DNA of 61,558 nucleotides from Lentisphaerae bacterium ADurb.Bin242 (lineage in GTDB: Bacteria; Verrucomicrobiota; Lentisphaeria; Victivallales; UBA1829). Positions within the stretch are counted from its first letter, which is position 1, and every line of letters begins with the position of its first letter. This document shows positions 1-9,092 of this stretch, piece by piece. The stretch spans positions 1-61,558 of the forward strand of contig MWCA01000025.1 of assembly GCA_002069785.1 (NCBI GenBank), written 5' to 3'. The position numbers and the translations under genes were made by a program. Below the pieces are notes generated by a model. That model had not been told where the DNA came from. It made no database searches and saw only the letters and a list, made by a program, of their open reading frames with translations.

Positions 1-51
1 ACTGCGGACGGGTTCGGATGTATCTCCCTTCCACAACTCTTTTTCTTTCAT
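1..51 (-). CDS. Possible 5' end of a gene leaving the window
   Basis: An ATG on the minus strand opens a reading frame of 17 codons with no stop before the window edge (MKEKELWKGDTSEPVRS). It lies downstream of a perfect inverted repeat (95-112), which would fit a regulated promoter. The ribosome binding site is weak (GAAAGA). The piece is too short to assign a function, and it may be a chance open frame. Confidence 0.3.
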   Translation of the reverse strand, partial: MKEKELWKGDTSEPVRS

Positions 52-94
52 TCTTTCATATTACTTTTGACACTATCCGATTTTTTCACCGTTC

Positions 95-112
95 ATGGAC
101 AACAATGTCCAT
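95..112. promoter_or_regulatory. 18-bp perfect inverted repeat, candidate operator
   Basis: The sequence is ATGGACA-ACAA-TGTCCAT, two perfect 7-bp arms with a 4-base spacer. It lies 44 bases upstream of a possible minus-strand start at 51. Size and symmetry fit a dimeric repressor site. The regulator is unknown. Confidence 0.4.
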
Positions 113-551
113 TTCAGCCTCCCCGTCCGGCCTGTTTCCAGTTCAAAATGAAGGCGGCAAGATGTGGTAAGCCTGAACGGACGAGTGCGAAGACAACCTT
201 CCTGGTTGCTTTCCGCCTTCAGCCCGGCATAGCGGCTTTTCCGGCAGGAGGCCAGTCCGATGCCCGGTTTCTTGAATTCGGCATCCGACGAACAGTAATA
301 AAGTGGACGGCATCCAGGCTTGTCCAGGCTCCGGCACACCGCCGGAGAGGGGAAGTCCCGAAGTATCCATATGCTTTCCAGCGTCCATTGCCGACCGCGT
401 TATTGAATGAAAAACGGATGCATGCCGAAGTGTTTTTTCCACGGGCGGAACGCCGGATTCAAGACTGGAAATCGTAGCGGTCAACCGGGATGAAACCGCC
501 GAATTTTCATAAGATACGGGACTGAAAATTCCAATCTGCCGAATTTCCCGG

Positions 552-582
552 AAAACCGGCGCCCGGGGACTCCGGACGCCGG
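552..582 (-). terminator. Rho-independent terminator after the LamG gene
   Basis: Read on the minus strand, a GC-rich stem (CCGGCG pairing with CGCCGG, plus an inner CCGG pair) begins about 10 bases after the stop codon at 593 and is followed by TTTT. This fits an intrinsic terminator closing the leftward operon. Confidence 0.6.
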
Positions 583-592
583 ATACGGATGG

Positions 593-2656
593 TTACCGGA
601 GTTCGAAGACACCGGCCGCCAGCGGCGGAAGAGTCCATTCGCCCTTGCCGCCGGAAAGCGTGAGGGTGTCCTTGAATCCGAACTCAGGAAGGGGAACCGC
701 CTGCGTCCATTTCTGATCCGGCACTGAAACCGTGACCTTTTCCGGACAGCGCTGATCATTGGCGAGGAAGAGGTAACTTTTGCCTCCGGCCGTCTTGATC
801 GCGGCATGGACGGCGGGCTGTTTTTCCGCATCGACCAGCACATCTTTCCGGTTCGGCTCCACCAGAATCGGTTCCAGCGCGCGGACCTCCTTCACGAAAG
901 TGGTCAGGAGCTGAACGATTTCGGGGCGCTCGGAAACATGATATTTCTTCCGGTCTTTATTGGTACGTTCGTCCCAGGAATAAATCCCCAGTCCGTTGGC
1001 TCCGGAGGCGACGGCGATGACCGTCATGCAGCGGAGCTCCTGAAGGGTCGGAATTTTCGGTTCGTAGCAGGCGAGAACGGTCCAGACGGGTTTCCGGCCG
1101 AAACTGGCCTTGGAAGCAGCCTTGGTGAGATCGGCGACGCTCCGGAGGGAGACGCCCGGCACCGGATAGGGGTCGCAGCCGACGATGTCGCAGGTCGGAG
1201 CCGTGTTCTTCATGTGCTGTTCGCGGCACTGGACAGTGAACACGGGGAATTCGCCGTCCGCGCTCCGGATGAAATTATAGTTGTCCCGGAGCCGTTCCCA
1301 GTCGCGCCAGGGTTCGTCCGCGCCATACCAGAAGAGCATCTTCGGCAGAGTGCGGTAAAGGGAAACGTATTCGAATGCAGTGGACTCGTTGACATTGACG
1401 CCGAAATGAAGGAACAGATTGTTCTCGATGGCTTTCTCCGTCCACTTCCGCATCATCGGGATGTCGCGCGAGGGAATGCCGTAGAAGGGAGAATTGAGGT
1501 CCTTGGCTCCGGCCGTGGTGAAACCGATGTCCGCAACCTGCGGGATATTTTCGGCAACCACTCCGTAAAGGAGAATCGGAAACATTTTCTTTCCCTCATA
1601 CGAGATCGACTTGTCAGGATTGATGCGGACCTTGCCTTTGGGAGGAACCGGACGGTTGCTGTAGCGTTCGACCGTATTGAAGACTTCCTTTCCGCCGGCA
1701 TACACCTTGACATAGAGCGGACGGATGGAGCTCCAGATTTTCGGCATGGGGATCTCCATGTGAATGGGGCCATGGGTGGAAAAATCTTCGGTCTTCACGA
1801 CGGGGGTTCCCTCCAGAATCGCCATCACGGTGACCGGAAGAGGAAGCGACGGGTCGATCTTGTCCAGCGTCAGCACCATCTTGTTCGCCCATGGCAGCTG
1901 ATTCAGGTATGGCTTCATGACGGGGGCCCGTCCGGGATTGTGAACTCCCGAGCGGATACGGAATCCGGCCACGCGAACCTTCGCCGCATTGTGAAAAAGA
2001 CGGGTCAGCCCCTTGCCGAGCGTCATATACTGGGGACCGTCCCGCAGGAGTTCGCATTCGCGGTCGATCCCGCCGTTGACCCAGCTCCGGAGGATTTTAT
2101 CATGTTCGTCATACGTGAAGGCTACATGGTTCCAGCGTCCGGGGATCATCGGCAGAAGACCGTTGAACGGGATGCTGAGCGGGTAATAATCCAGCCGTTT
2201 CTTTTCCATGCCCGGTTCGACGAAAATCTTCCCTCTGGGAAAATTCAGCCAGGCCCCCTGAACGCAGCCGTTTTTGAACCCGAGGTTCCCGAACTTGCCG
2301 TTGAGGAAAAAGTCCGAGTTCAATTCCGTTTCCGGCTTGACCCATGCTTCCAGAGTCACTCCTTTTCCGCGCAAGACATTTTCATCGCCGGAATAGTTCA
2401 TGTGTATCTCCGCTTTCGGAGTGCTGTCAAACTCGATCACCTCGCCCATTTCGGGGTCTTTGACGATTTTTCCGCCGCTCAGCCGCGGACTGGCTCCGGA
2501 GACGGTTTCCTTCAACACGCCGCCGACCGGCAGGACCGCCAGGCAGTTGTCCTTGTCCTTTGCCCACTCCGCGGGTTTCTCGATTCCCGCAAAGACGCCT
2601 CCGGCGGACAGCATCAGTCCGGCGGACAGAAACGCAGTCGTAAAATTCTTCTTCAT
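593..2656 (-). CDS. Secreted LamG-domain protein with glycosidase-like TIM barrel
   Basis: 687 residues. A Sec signal peptide (MKKNFTTAFLSAGLMLSAGG, cleavage after VFA) shows export. Residues about 50-240 resemble a LamG/concanavalin-like jelly roll (EAWVKPET, GRWNHVAFTYDE, GKGLTRLFHN), which usually binds glycans. The C-terminal half looks like a glycosidase-type barrel: FWYGADEPWRDW carries an acidic pair where GH2/GH42-like enzymes keep a catalytic acid, and GLGIYSWDER is typical of the end of such barrels. CAGGAG precedes the ATG. It is the last gene of the leftward operon 6707-593, 16 bases after the preceding gene. The exact GH family and substrate are not clear. Confidence 0.75.
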   Translation of the reverse strand: MKKNFTTAFLSAGLMLSAGGVFAGIEKPAEWAKDKDNCLAVLPVGGVLKETVSGASPRLSGGKIVKDPEMGEVIEFDSTPKAEIHMNYSGDENVLRGKGVTLEAWVKPETELNSDFFLNGKFGNLGFKNGCVQGAWLNFPRGKIFVEPGMEKKRLDYYPLSIPFNGLLPMIPGRWNHVAFTYDEHDKILRSWVNGGIDRECELLRDGPQYMTLGKGLTRLFHNAAKVRVAGFRIRSGVHNPGRAPVMKPYLNQLPWANKMVLTLDKIDPSLPLPVTVMAILEGTPVVKTEDFSTHGPIHMEIPMPKIWSSIRPLYVKVYAGGKEVFNTVERYSNRPVPPKGKVRINPDKSISYEGKKMFPILLYGVVAENIPQVADIGFTTAGAKDLNSPFYGIPSRDIPMMRKWTEKAIENNLFLHFGVNVNESTAFEYVSLYRTLPKMLFWYGADEPWRDWERLRDNYNFIRSADGEFPVFTVQCREQHMKNTAPTCDIVGCDPYPVPGVSLRSVADLTKAASKASFGRKPVWTVLACYEPKIPTLQELRCMTVIAVASGANGLGIYSWDERTNKDRKKYHVSERPEIVQLLTTFVKEVRALEPILVEPNRKDVLVDAEKQPAVHAAIKTAGGKSYLFLANDQRCPEKVTVSVPDQKWTQAVPLPEFGFKDTLTLSGGKGEWTLPPLAAGVFELR

Positions 2657-2672
2657 CGGGTTCTCCTGTTTC

Positions 2673-4102
2673 TTATGGATTCAGTAAAATCTTTTTCAAA
2701 TATGCGGCGCGCAATTCCTGCGCCAGAAGGTCGCAGTTGACTAGATCGGGGAGAATCTCCCCGCGGAACGACTCGTCGGCCAGGCTTCCCGAACGGAATG
2801 CCTGAAGGGAATCCGCCAGTTTCCTGAAAGCGGGTTCCAGAATCGTCCGGAAAAAGGCGGGATCGCCCAGTTCGGGATCGTTCCAGGCTTCGGACAGACG
2901 TTTGCTGTCCGTTTCGAACTTCGCCGCGGCCTGGTCCGCAAGGAATTTCCGGGCCTGATCCCTGAGTTCCGGAGGAATCCGTCCCCAGAAAGTTCTCCCA
3001 TGCGGCCGAGCTCGTGGACGCGTCCGCCCCAGGTGATTCCGCCCGCCGGGGTCCAGCGGATCACGTTGAACCGCCAGTGTTTCCCGGTATCCCACGGAAG
3101 GACGTTGTAGAAGAAACTCCATGGGATGAAGACGCGAGTTACCATCTCTTTTCCATGACAGATGGTCTGGGTTTCGACCGCCCCGTCCATCTGACGATAG
3201 GTGCGGTTGAACGAACCCTTCGGATAAAAGTCCACTTTGTTGTTCGGAAGGCTCACGATCAGCTGATAGTAGTCCGCCGCTTCCATTCCGGGCGAGAAGA
3301 AGATTTCCAGCGCGCCCGCCCCGGAACCCGCCGCACGGTATTTTTCCAGTTCGTTTTCCCCACAGCGGACATACAGGGAAAGTCCCCGCGAATCCGCCAG
3401 AAAGAGGAAACGGGTATGGGAGAGGTAGAAATCAAGGTTTTTGCGTCCGGCCCCCAGCCGCTCCACCGTGGCGTCGGCCGTCAGCTCCGACTGGGCGGCC
3501 AGATCATACGGAATGAAAGCGTCCGCCCCTTTTTGGTTTCCGAACGGACCGGTCCGGAACGATCCGGCGTCCGGCGGCGCCTCCGGAACCCATACGACTT
3601 CCAGCGAATTCCGTTTGAAGGGCGCCTTCAGGCGTTCGGCTTCCTCCCACACGATCCGGGCGGATTCGGAAAGGTTCAGCAGAAGGAGATCGTTCGCCAC
3701 GCCCCGGAGGACTGCAAACTTCATTGCGGGTTCCAGTTTCGCCAGTTCCTCCGAACGGCGGAGTTCGTCTCGAACCCAGGCGGACTCCAACGGTTTCAGA
3801 CGGAAAAGCAGCGCGATTTCCATACCGAGTTCGGGCGGCAGGGTCTTCCACGCGGCCAGTTTTTCCAGCGCCTGCGTATTTTCCGTCTTACAGGCCAGCC
3901 ACACCAGTTTCCGGAAGAATTCCAAACGGTTTTTCGGGGCGAGTTTTTCGGCAAGGGAAAGGGCGTCCATTCCCTCGCCGAGGGCGGCGGCATCCCTGCC
4001 CGCGGCCATGCTCTTGCGGAGATTCGCCAGAGGGTCCGCCCCGGAAAGAAGGCCGGAAACCAGCAGAAAAGAAATCGTGAAGAAGAAAGCAAGGCGGTTC
4101 AT
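2673..4102 (-). pseudogene. CBM9-like secreted protein split by a frameshift
   Basis: The first frame (start 4102) has a signal peptide (MNRLAFFFTISFLLVSGLLS), an alpha-helical region to about residue 150, and a CBM9/DOMON-like sandwich (RFLFLADSRGLSLYVRC, ALEIFFSPG, VFIPWSFF, WRFNVIRWTPAGG). After HELGRMGE the frame turns into Arg/Ser/Pro-rich nonsense ending at 2741. A second minus-strand frame continues sensibly from there (RTFWGRIPPELRDQARKF) to a stop at 2673, next to the downstream gene. One missing base near 2991-3000 explains both. AGGAG precedes the start, three bases after the upstream stop. The intact product would be about 475 residues. Real inactivation and assembly error cannot be told apart here. 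Confidence 0.75.
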
Positions 4103-4105
4103 GGT

Positions 4106-5965
4106 TCAGCGCTCCTTTCCGCCGGGGGCCGGAGCGGAATCCGGCGACAACGCTTTTTGAAGTTCGAGGATGTAACGGATCATTTCCAGCCGGACAGCGT
4201 CGAGGTTTGCGGTGTCCATCCGGGTCAGGGCCAGAAAACGGAGAGCTTTCTTCCCGGTGTAGTAGAGGTCCGTTTTTTTCGAATCGGCCGAAGCTTTTCC
4301 CGCGAGCTGCCGGAGGAGCGTGGCATACCGGATGTCGTCGATGGCCGCGCGGAATCCCTCATACTGGAGGGTGTCGATCAGGCCGTCCGCGGAGGGATAG
4401 ACGACGGCAAAAGTGCGGAACCCGGCTTCCCGGTTGTTTTCACACCAGATGTTGTGCCCGCTGCCTTCGAGGAAATGATAGTTGCATGTTCCGTCGTAGT
4501 CCATCTGATACAGTTCCATGCCGTGGGCCCGGCGCATGTAGTCCGGGTTTTCGGGGCCCGTGTGCGGATTGGCATAGCTGGTGATGCGGTTCCCCATGAG
4601 ATGCCACTTCCGGGCGCTCTCCCGGGAAAAAGTTCCGGGATAGTTGGCGAAGTCCTCGTTGTAGCCGCCATACTGGAGATGGCGGTCCTTCGCGGTGGAG
4701 AGGATTTTCATGCCGCGTTCGTGGGCCTGCTTCCAGAGGGGGCGCTGTCCCTGGAGGAACTTCATGGAGGGTTCATCCCACCCGACCGGATAGACCAGGA
4801 TGTCCTTGCCCATCACTTCCCGGATCACCGCCAGCTGGTTGTCCATGTCGCGGTAGAATTTTTCCTCATGCCCGGCCGGATGGCGCTCCGGAGGCTGGGA
4901 GATCAGGTACCATGAAATCAGGCTGATTCCGCCCATCAGGACGTCCCGCGGAAATCCGCACTTCTTCATCAGAAGCAGGTTTTCGCGGAAGAGACGGTCC
5001 GCCACTTCCTCCGGGAGCCTCTTCCGGTCGGGCGTATTCACGAGCGGATAGGCGAGATTGTGCTCCAGCATGTTGCGGTACATGGCCTCGCGGCGCTTCA
5101 GGACAGGCTCGAAATTGCCGTCCGCCATGCGGAGTTCCTCTCCGATCGGCGGCATATACATGGAAACATAGAACTTCTTCCCGGGATCGTATTGCGTGCC
5201 GGGGTCCGGCAGGGAGAAGGGCAGCACGCGGACGACAAGACCGAGGGTTTCCAGCGTCTTGTCTCCGGCCTTCAAGGCCAGCGTTCCGGAATAGCGTCCG
5301 GGAACGGCATCCTTCGGAAGGCGGACCGTCAGGAAGAAACGCTTGCGCACTCCGGGTTCCAGCGAGAACGCGGCCAGTCGGGAAGCATCCCGGACCGGCG
5401 AAAGCACATAGTTGAAACGTCCGTAGTCAAGTTCTTCCGGATGGCTGATCCAAAGGTAACGGGAACCCACGCGGAGAAAATTGTCCTTCTTCTCCGTATC
5501 CGTTTTCAGCAGTGTTTCGTCGTGAAGGAGCAGCTCCGGGACCAGTTCCTTCTGGAGCGGGTCCGCAAAATAAGAACTCCATGCGGTTCCGCCCTGATAC
5601 CAGCAGTGGACGATGCGGAGATCCACCGCGGACGCGGGAAGGGTGTTTTTGCCGTCGGAAAGGGCGGAAACCTCGAAGACAGCCTGTTTTTCCGCTTTCA
5701 CGGGAAACAGCAGAAAAGCGGCGTGGCCGATCTCGTTCCTTGCGGTCAGAAGGCTCAGGGTCTTTCCCGGGGTTCCGTCCCGGAGCGGCTCGCCGGGCAG
5801 GTGGCGGTAAGGGGAAAGCGCCGGTATTTCCACGCTGAAAACAGCCTCGCAGGGAGCCTCCGCGCCGGGAACTCCCTTCAGCTCGGGGTAAAGTGAAAGA
5901 GGAGTTCTCTCCGAAGCCGTCAGACAGAATGCCGCAAGGGAAAAAAACAGGAGAAAGAGTTTCAT
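4106..5965 (-). CDS. Secreted GH123-like glycosidase (DUF4091 type)
   Basis: 619 residues from the ATG at 5965, chosen because GGAGG sits 8 bases upstream and a signal peptide (MKLFLLFFSLAAFCLTAS) follows directly. The N-terminal third is a beta sandwich (SLLTARNEIGHAAFLLFP, RFFLTVRLPKDAVPGRYSG). The rest is a TIM barrel of the GH123/DUF4091 type, with the characteristic Asp-Glu pair in VGWDEPS (D397-E398). Known GH123 enzymes are beta-N-acetylgalactosaminidases using a substrate-assisted mechanism. Substrate here is inferred only. It is the second gene of the leftward operon, 16 bases after the pseudopilin stop and 3 bases before the CBM9-like gene. Confidence 0.75.
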   Translation of the reverse strand: MKLFLLFFSLAAFCLTASERTPLSLYPELKGVPGAEAPCEAVFSVEIPALSPYRHLPGEPLRDGTPGKTLSLLTARNEIGHAAFLLFPVKAEKQAVFEVSALSDGKNTLPASAVDLRIVHCWYQGGTAWSSYFADPLQKELVPELLLHDETLLKTDTEKKDNFLRVGSRYLWISHPEELDYGRFNYVLSPVRDASRLAAFSLEPGVRKRFFLTVRLPKDAVPGRYSGTLALKAGDKTLETLGLVVRVLPFSLPDPGTQYDPGKKFYVSMYMPPIGEELRMADGNFEPVLKRREAMYRNMLEHNLAYPLVNTPDRKRLPEEVADRLFRENLLLMKKCGFPRDVLMGGISLISWYLISQPPERHPAGHEEKFYRDMDNQLAVIREVMGKDILVYPVGWDEPSMKFLQGQRPLWKQAHERGMKILSTAKDRHLQYGGYNEDFANYPGTFSRESARKWHLMGNRITSYANPHTGPENPDYMRRAHGMELYQMDYDGTCNYHFLEGSGHNIWCENNREAGFRTFAVVYPSADGLIDTLQYEGFRAAIDDIRYATLLRQLAGKASADSKKTDLYYTGKKALRFLALTRMDTANLDAVRLEMIRYILELQKALSPDSAPAPGGKER

Positions 5966-5981
5966 AAAACCTCCGTCGGGG

Positions 5982-6707
5982 TTATTCATAAAGGGCGTTT
6001 CCGGAAGACTGGCTGGCAACGTTCTTGAGTCCCTGGCTTAACGAGGGGTTGGCCTTTCTGGCTTCGATGTGCCCGTCGGTGAAAAGAACTTCAACAGAAG
6101 TATCGTGCCGGAAGTCGAGATAACCGGCGCTGTATGCGGTATGGGACAAACGTTCAAAAACATTGCCGCCCTGTCCATCAGCCATCTGCATGGTGGTGGA
6201 AGGTTTCTTGATGGAAACGGGACGCAGAGCGGGCAGCAACAGGGCGGTCGTCATATTGGTGGTGCCGTTGGCGTTGATCTGCGGATGGACGGATTTGTTG
6301 ATGTTGTAAAAACTCCAGCCGAGCCATCCGGTTTCGGTGAAGTTGCTCCGCGCGCCGCAACGGTAGACGCCGCCGCTTCTCGGGAAGTCGAGCGGGGTGC
6401 GGACCTTCCCGAAAATATAAGGGGAAAGAAAGGTGAAATAATAGGTTGTGCTTCCCTGATAAGACAACGACGGACAGTAGTATTCCTTGTTGTCGCTGCA
6501 ATAGAAAGCGGACGCCAGCGCCCACTGTTTCAGGTTGCCGGCACAGGAGGACCGGTAGGCCATCTGACGGGCCTTGTTCAGCGCCGGCATCAGCATTCCC
6601 GCCAGAATCGCGATGATCGAAATGACAACCAGCAATTCTATTAATGTAAATTCCCGCACAATATTTCCGCTGCGGATCGGCCTCCGGAAAGTTCTGCTCA
6701 TTTTCAT
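5982..6707 (-). CDS. Pseudopilin-like protein, FTLIELL N-terminus and H-X9-DG motif
   Basis: 241 residues from the ATG at 6707, chosen because GGAGGG lies 10 bases upstream; longer starts lack a site. A short basic leader precedes [20 protein letters not shown], a type IV pilin-like methylation/transmembrane helix. The globular part ends in a H-X9-DG motif ([13 protein letters not shown]), the hallmark of the short DUF1559-like pseudopilins abundant in Lentisphaerota and Planctomycetota. The residue before Phe is Glu, not the Gly that prepilin peptidase normally needs. It heads the operon with the GH123-like enzyme and is divergent from an AraC/PocR regulator. Function is unknown; a surface or secretion role linked to glycan use is inferred. 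Confidence 0.85.
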   Translation of the reverse strand: MKMSRTFRRPIRSGNIVREFTLIELLVVISIIAILAGMLMPALNKARQMAYRSSCAGNLKQWALASAFYCSDNKEYYCPSLSYQGSTTYYFTFLSPYIFGKVRTPLDFPRSGGVYRCGARSNFTETGWLGWSFYNINKSVHPQINANGTTNMTTALLLPALRPVSIKKPSTTMQMADGQGGNVFERLSHTAYSAGYLDFRHDTSVEVLFTDGHIEARKANPSLSQGLKNVASQSSGNALYE

Positions 6708-6867
6708 TTGGAACCTGCCCTCCATTATTTTGCTGTATTTTGTTTGATTGGACATCCCGCTTTCCTTCCGGGTTCCCCCGCGGAGCCGTATGGGGAAGAA
6801 ATCTCTTTTTTCTGAAATAATTATAATCGGATTTCAAAAGGAAACCTTGAAAAAATCACCTATTTAT

Positions 6868-6880
6868 CTTAAATTTTAAG
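6868..6880. promoter_or_regulatory. 13-bp palindrome in the divergent promoter region
   Basis: CTTAAATTTTAAG is a perfect palindrome between the pseudopilin and AraC/PocR starts. A weak promoter for the regulator, TTGAAA (6847-6852) with TAAATT 17 bases later, overlaps it. It could be an autoregulatory site, though AT-rich palindromes also arise by chance. Confidence 0.3.
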
Positions 6881-6907
6881 ACATATCTTGAAAACAAGGG
6901 GGTTCCC

Positions 6908-7732
6908 ATGATCCTTTCGGAATTGATTTTGATGGTGGAGGAGCTGTGCAGCGTGTCCGTGTCGCTGGAAATCATCGACGACAGCCTTTCCGAATGCCGG
7001 AACCTCCGGCTGCCTCAAGACCAATATATTCATCACAGCGAAGTCTGCCGCCGCAACAAGCTGGCAGATTTCTCCGTCTGCCTGAACAACAAGCGGAGGA
7101 GCCGGGAAATCGCACGGTACGGACGCGCCTTCAGCGGGAAATGTCCCAAAGGAGTCTGGGACCTGGCGATTCCGGTTCAACTGAACAGGAAAACGGTCGC
7201 GATTGTTTATCTGGGCGGAGTGCTGGTTCCTCCGGACGAGACCAAGCGGAAAAAGCTGTATTCCTACGGACGCTTCATCGCCCAATTCATCGTGCTCGAG
7301 CTTCTCCGGCAGGCGAAGCTGACGGGAGAACACCGGAAACGCCGGAGCGAACCGTTCTACATCGACAACTGCGTCCGGTTTCTGGAAGAACATTTCAGCT
7401 CGCCGGTCTCCCTCGGGGATCTGGCGGAAACGCTCAATGTCAACCCGAATTATCTGGGGAAACTTCTGAAAAGACACTTCAAAAAAAGTTTTCACGAACT
7501 GCTTTGCGAACGGCGTATGAAACAGAGCGAGGTGCTGCTCTCGCTCCACCACGCGCTCAACATCACCGAAATCGCCGGATTGTGCGGATTCAGCGACAGC
7601 AATTATTTTTCCACCGTCTTCCGGCATCATTTCGGGATCTCCCCGCGGGAATACCGGACGCTGCATCAGGCGAAAAAGCCCGTCCGGGAAAAACCATCCC
7701 CGAACGGGCTGAAAAAATCAGTGCGCGTATGA
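6908..7732 (+). CDS. AraC-family regulator with PocR-like sensor domain
   Basis: 274 residues; GGGGG lies just upstream of the ATG. Residues about 1-130 resemble the PocR ligand-binding domain (two early Cys, RAFSGKCPKGVWDLAIPV, then VAIVYLGGVL). Residues about 160-260 form the double helix-turn-helix of AraC proteins (VSLGDLAETLNVNPNYLGKL; ITEIAGLCGFSDSNYFSTVF; GISPREYR). PocR domains are thought to sense small hydrocarbon or sugar-type ligands. It is divergent from the pseudopilin-GH123 operon and probably regulates it. The 3' end of its coding region contains the terminator hairpin of the convergent oxidoreductase gene. Confidence 0.9.
   Translation: MILSELILMVEELCSVSVSLEIIDDSLSECRNLRLPQDQYIHHSEVCRRNKLADFSVCLNNKRRSREIARYGRAFSGKCPKGVWDLAIPVQLNRKTVAIVYLGGVLVPPDETKRKKLYSYGRFIAQFIVLELLRQAKLTGEHRKRRSEPFYIDNCVRFLEEHFSSPVSLGDLAETLNVNPNYLGKLLKRHFKKSFHELLCERRMKQSEVLLSLHHALNITEIAGLCGFSDSNYFSTVFRHHFGISPREYRTLHQAKKPVREKPSPNGLKKSVRV
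7673..7709 (-). terminator. Terminator for the oxidoreductase, inside the AraC coding end
   Basis: On the minus strand the stem GCCCGTTCGGG / CCCGGACGGGC is followed by TTTTT. It starts about 30 bases after the oxidoreductase stop (7740). The same bases encode KPVREKPSPNG at the C-terminus of the AraC protein on the plus strand. Confidence 0.7.
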
Positions 7733-7739
7733 GAAAAAC

Positions 7740-8798
7740 TCAGACGGTCACTTCGCTGTTGGTCTCGCCGGACTTGTAGATCGCATCCAGGAGACGCATC
7801 ACGACGACGCCCTCTTCCCCGGTGGCGGCGACTTTGCCCCTGCCTTGGACGGCATCGACGAATTTACGCATCTCCATGGTAAAACGGTCGGCTTCCGTCG
7901 GATAGGAAAGCTTCACATCCGCGATCCGGTTGTCGACTTCAGTCAGGATCGTGGTCTGCCCGCGTCCGACTTTCACCCCGCCTTTGGTGCCCAGGAACTC
8001 GACATACGACTCCTCTTCCGAGTTGCAAGCCCACGCGACCTCGAAACTCATGGTCGCCTTGTCGCCGAAACGGATGAAGCCGCAGGCGAAGTCGTCCACA
8101 TCGAACGTGCCGTCATACTTCGGCGGCCCGGCCCACATGGAAATATAGTGATAGTCCTTCATGGGCGACCCGAATTTGGAATACGTTTTGGCGCTGACTT
8201 TCGTGGGATTCCAGAGGCCCGACGTCCACATGGCCAGGTCGAAGAAATGAACGGCGATGTCGATCAGTCCGCCGCCTCCCGACTTCGCCTTGGTGGTGAA
8301 CCAGCCGCCCAGTCCGGGAATGCCGCGGCGGCGGATCAGCTTGACATGGATGTGATAGATGTCTCCGAGACGTCCGGCCGCGATGCTTTCCTTGACGACC
8401 TCCGCCTCCGGAGTCTGCCGCCAGACCATGCCCATCTGAAGCTGTTTTCCGGCACTGTCGCGAGCCGCGAGGATTTTGCGTCCCAGCCCGGCATTCAGCG
8501 TCATGGGTTTTTCAAGCATCACATGTTTGCCCGCTTTGAACGCGGCAATCGCGATGGGCGCGTGCACATCGTTCGGGGTACAGATGCTGACCGCCTCGAT
8601 CGCGGGATCGGCGAGAAGTTTTTTGTAATCGGCATAGGTCTTGGCAACCTGATGGCGTTTGGCCTTTTCCGCCAGACGGTCGGGCAGGATGTCGCAGAGC
8701 GCGACCAGTTCCGCATTTTCGACTTTCGCATACGAGTCCGCATGCACGGACCCGATGGTTCCGCATCCGATGATGCCGATCTTGACTTTCTTCCCCAT
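7740..8798 (-). CDS. Gfo/Idh/MocA-family oxidoreductase
   Basis: 352 residues from the ATG at 8798, chosen because GGAG precedes it and the Rossmann fold begins directly after. The N-terminal NAD(P)-binding motif is GIIGCGTIGSVHA, followed by ALCDI and the family's EKP element (VMLEKPMTLN). The C-terminal substrate domain has GLIDIAVHFFDLAMW with the usual Asp-x-x-x-His. Such enzymes oxidise, reduce or epimerise sugars and inositols, and often sit in glycan clusters. It stands alone, between the truncated DUF4838 gene and a convergent AraC regulator. Substrate cannot be read from the sequence. Confidence 0.9.
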   Translation of the reverse strand: MGKKVKIGIIGCGTIGSVHADSYAKVENAELVALCDILPDRLAEKAKRHQVAKTYADYKKLLADPAIEAVSICTPNDVHAPIAIAAFKAGKHVMLEKPMTLNAGLGRKILAARDSAGKQLQMGMVWRQTPEAEVVKESIAAGRLGDIYHIHVKLIRRRGIPGLGGWFTTKAKSGGGGLIDIAVHFFDLAMWTSGLWNPTKVSAKTYSKFGSPMKDYHYISMWAGPPKYDGTFDVDDFACGFIRFGDKATMSFEVAWACNSEEESYVEFLGTKGGVKVGRGQTTILTEVDNRIADVKLSYPTEADRFTMEMRKFVDAVQGRGKVAATGEEGVVVMRLLDAIYKSGETNSEVTV

Positions 8799-9008
8799 GA
8801 TTTCTCCTTCAAAAACGGTTGATATTTTTTCTCTCCCGCCCGGATTCACCGTTTCATCCCGCAGAAACAGCCGTCTTCCGCGTACGGGACGGAGCCCCTG
8901 CCAAACTTCGCATGGACCGGACAGAATGGAAAAATGAAAAAAACTCGGAGGATAATATATTTCATTTCGCCGACTATTCAAATGATTCCGGAACTTTATC
9001 TGTCCGGA

Positions 9009-9040
9009 AAACAGACTGACCGGGCTTCCCGCAGTCAGTC
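9009..9040 (-). terminator. Terminator-like hairpin after the truncated DUF4838 gene
   Basis: GACTGAC (9014-9020) pairs with GTCAGTC (9034-9040), with an inner CGGG/CCCG pair. On the minus strand it is followed by TGTTTT. It lies 53 bases past the stop at 9093 and is the main feature of the 294-base gap upstream of the oxidoreductase gene. Confidence 0.5.
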
Positions 9041-9092
9041 GGACACAAAAAAAACAGGGCATTCATGTTCAAATATCATTGAAATTGCCGCT

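Larger units (their letters stand above)
52..592. other. Intergenic region without a recognisable gene
   Basis: The open frames here give low-complexity Arg/Pro/Ser-rich translations with no motif I recognise, so I treat them as non-coding. The stretch holds an 18-bp inverted repeat near its left end and a terminator-like hairpin right after the LamG gene at its right end. Confidence 0.6.

Noticed and set aside
67..477. Open frames on both strands in the left intergenic region
   Set aside because: Translations are Arg/Pro/Ser-rich, lack ribosome binding sites and show no motif; they overlap each other on opposite strands.
806..2740. Long plus-strand frame (644 codons) opposite the LamG gene
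   Set aside because: It is the antisense shadow of a GC-rich gene with a signal peptide, good ribosome binding site and recognisable domains on the other strand.
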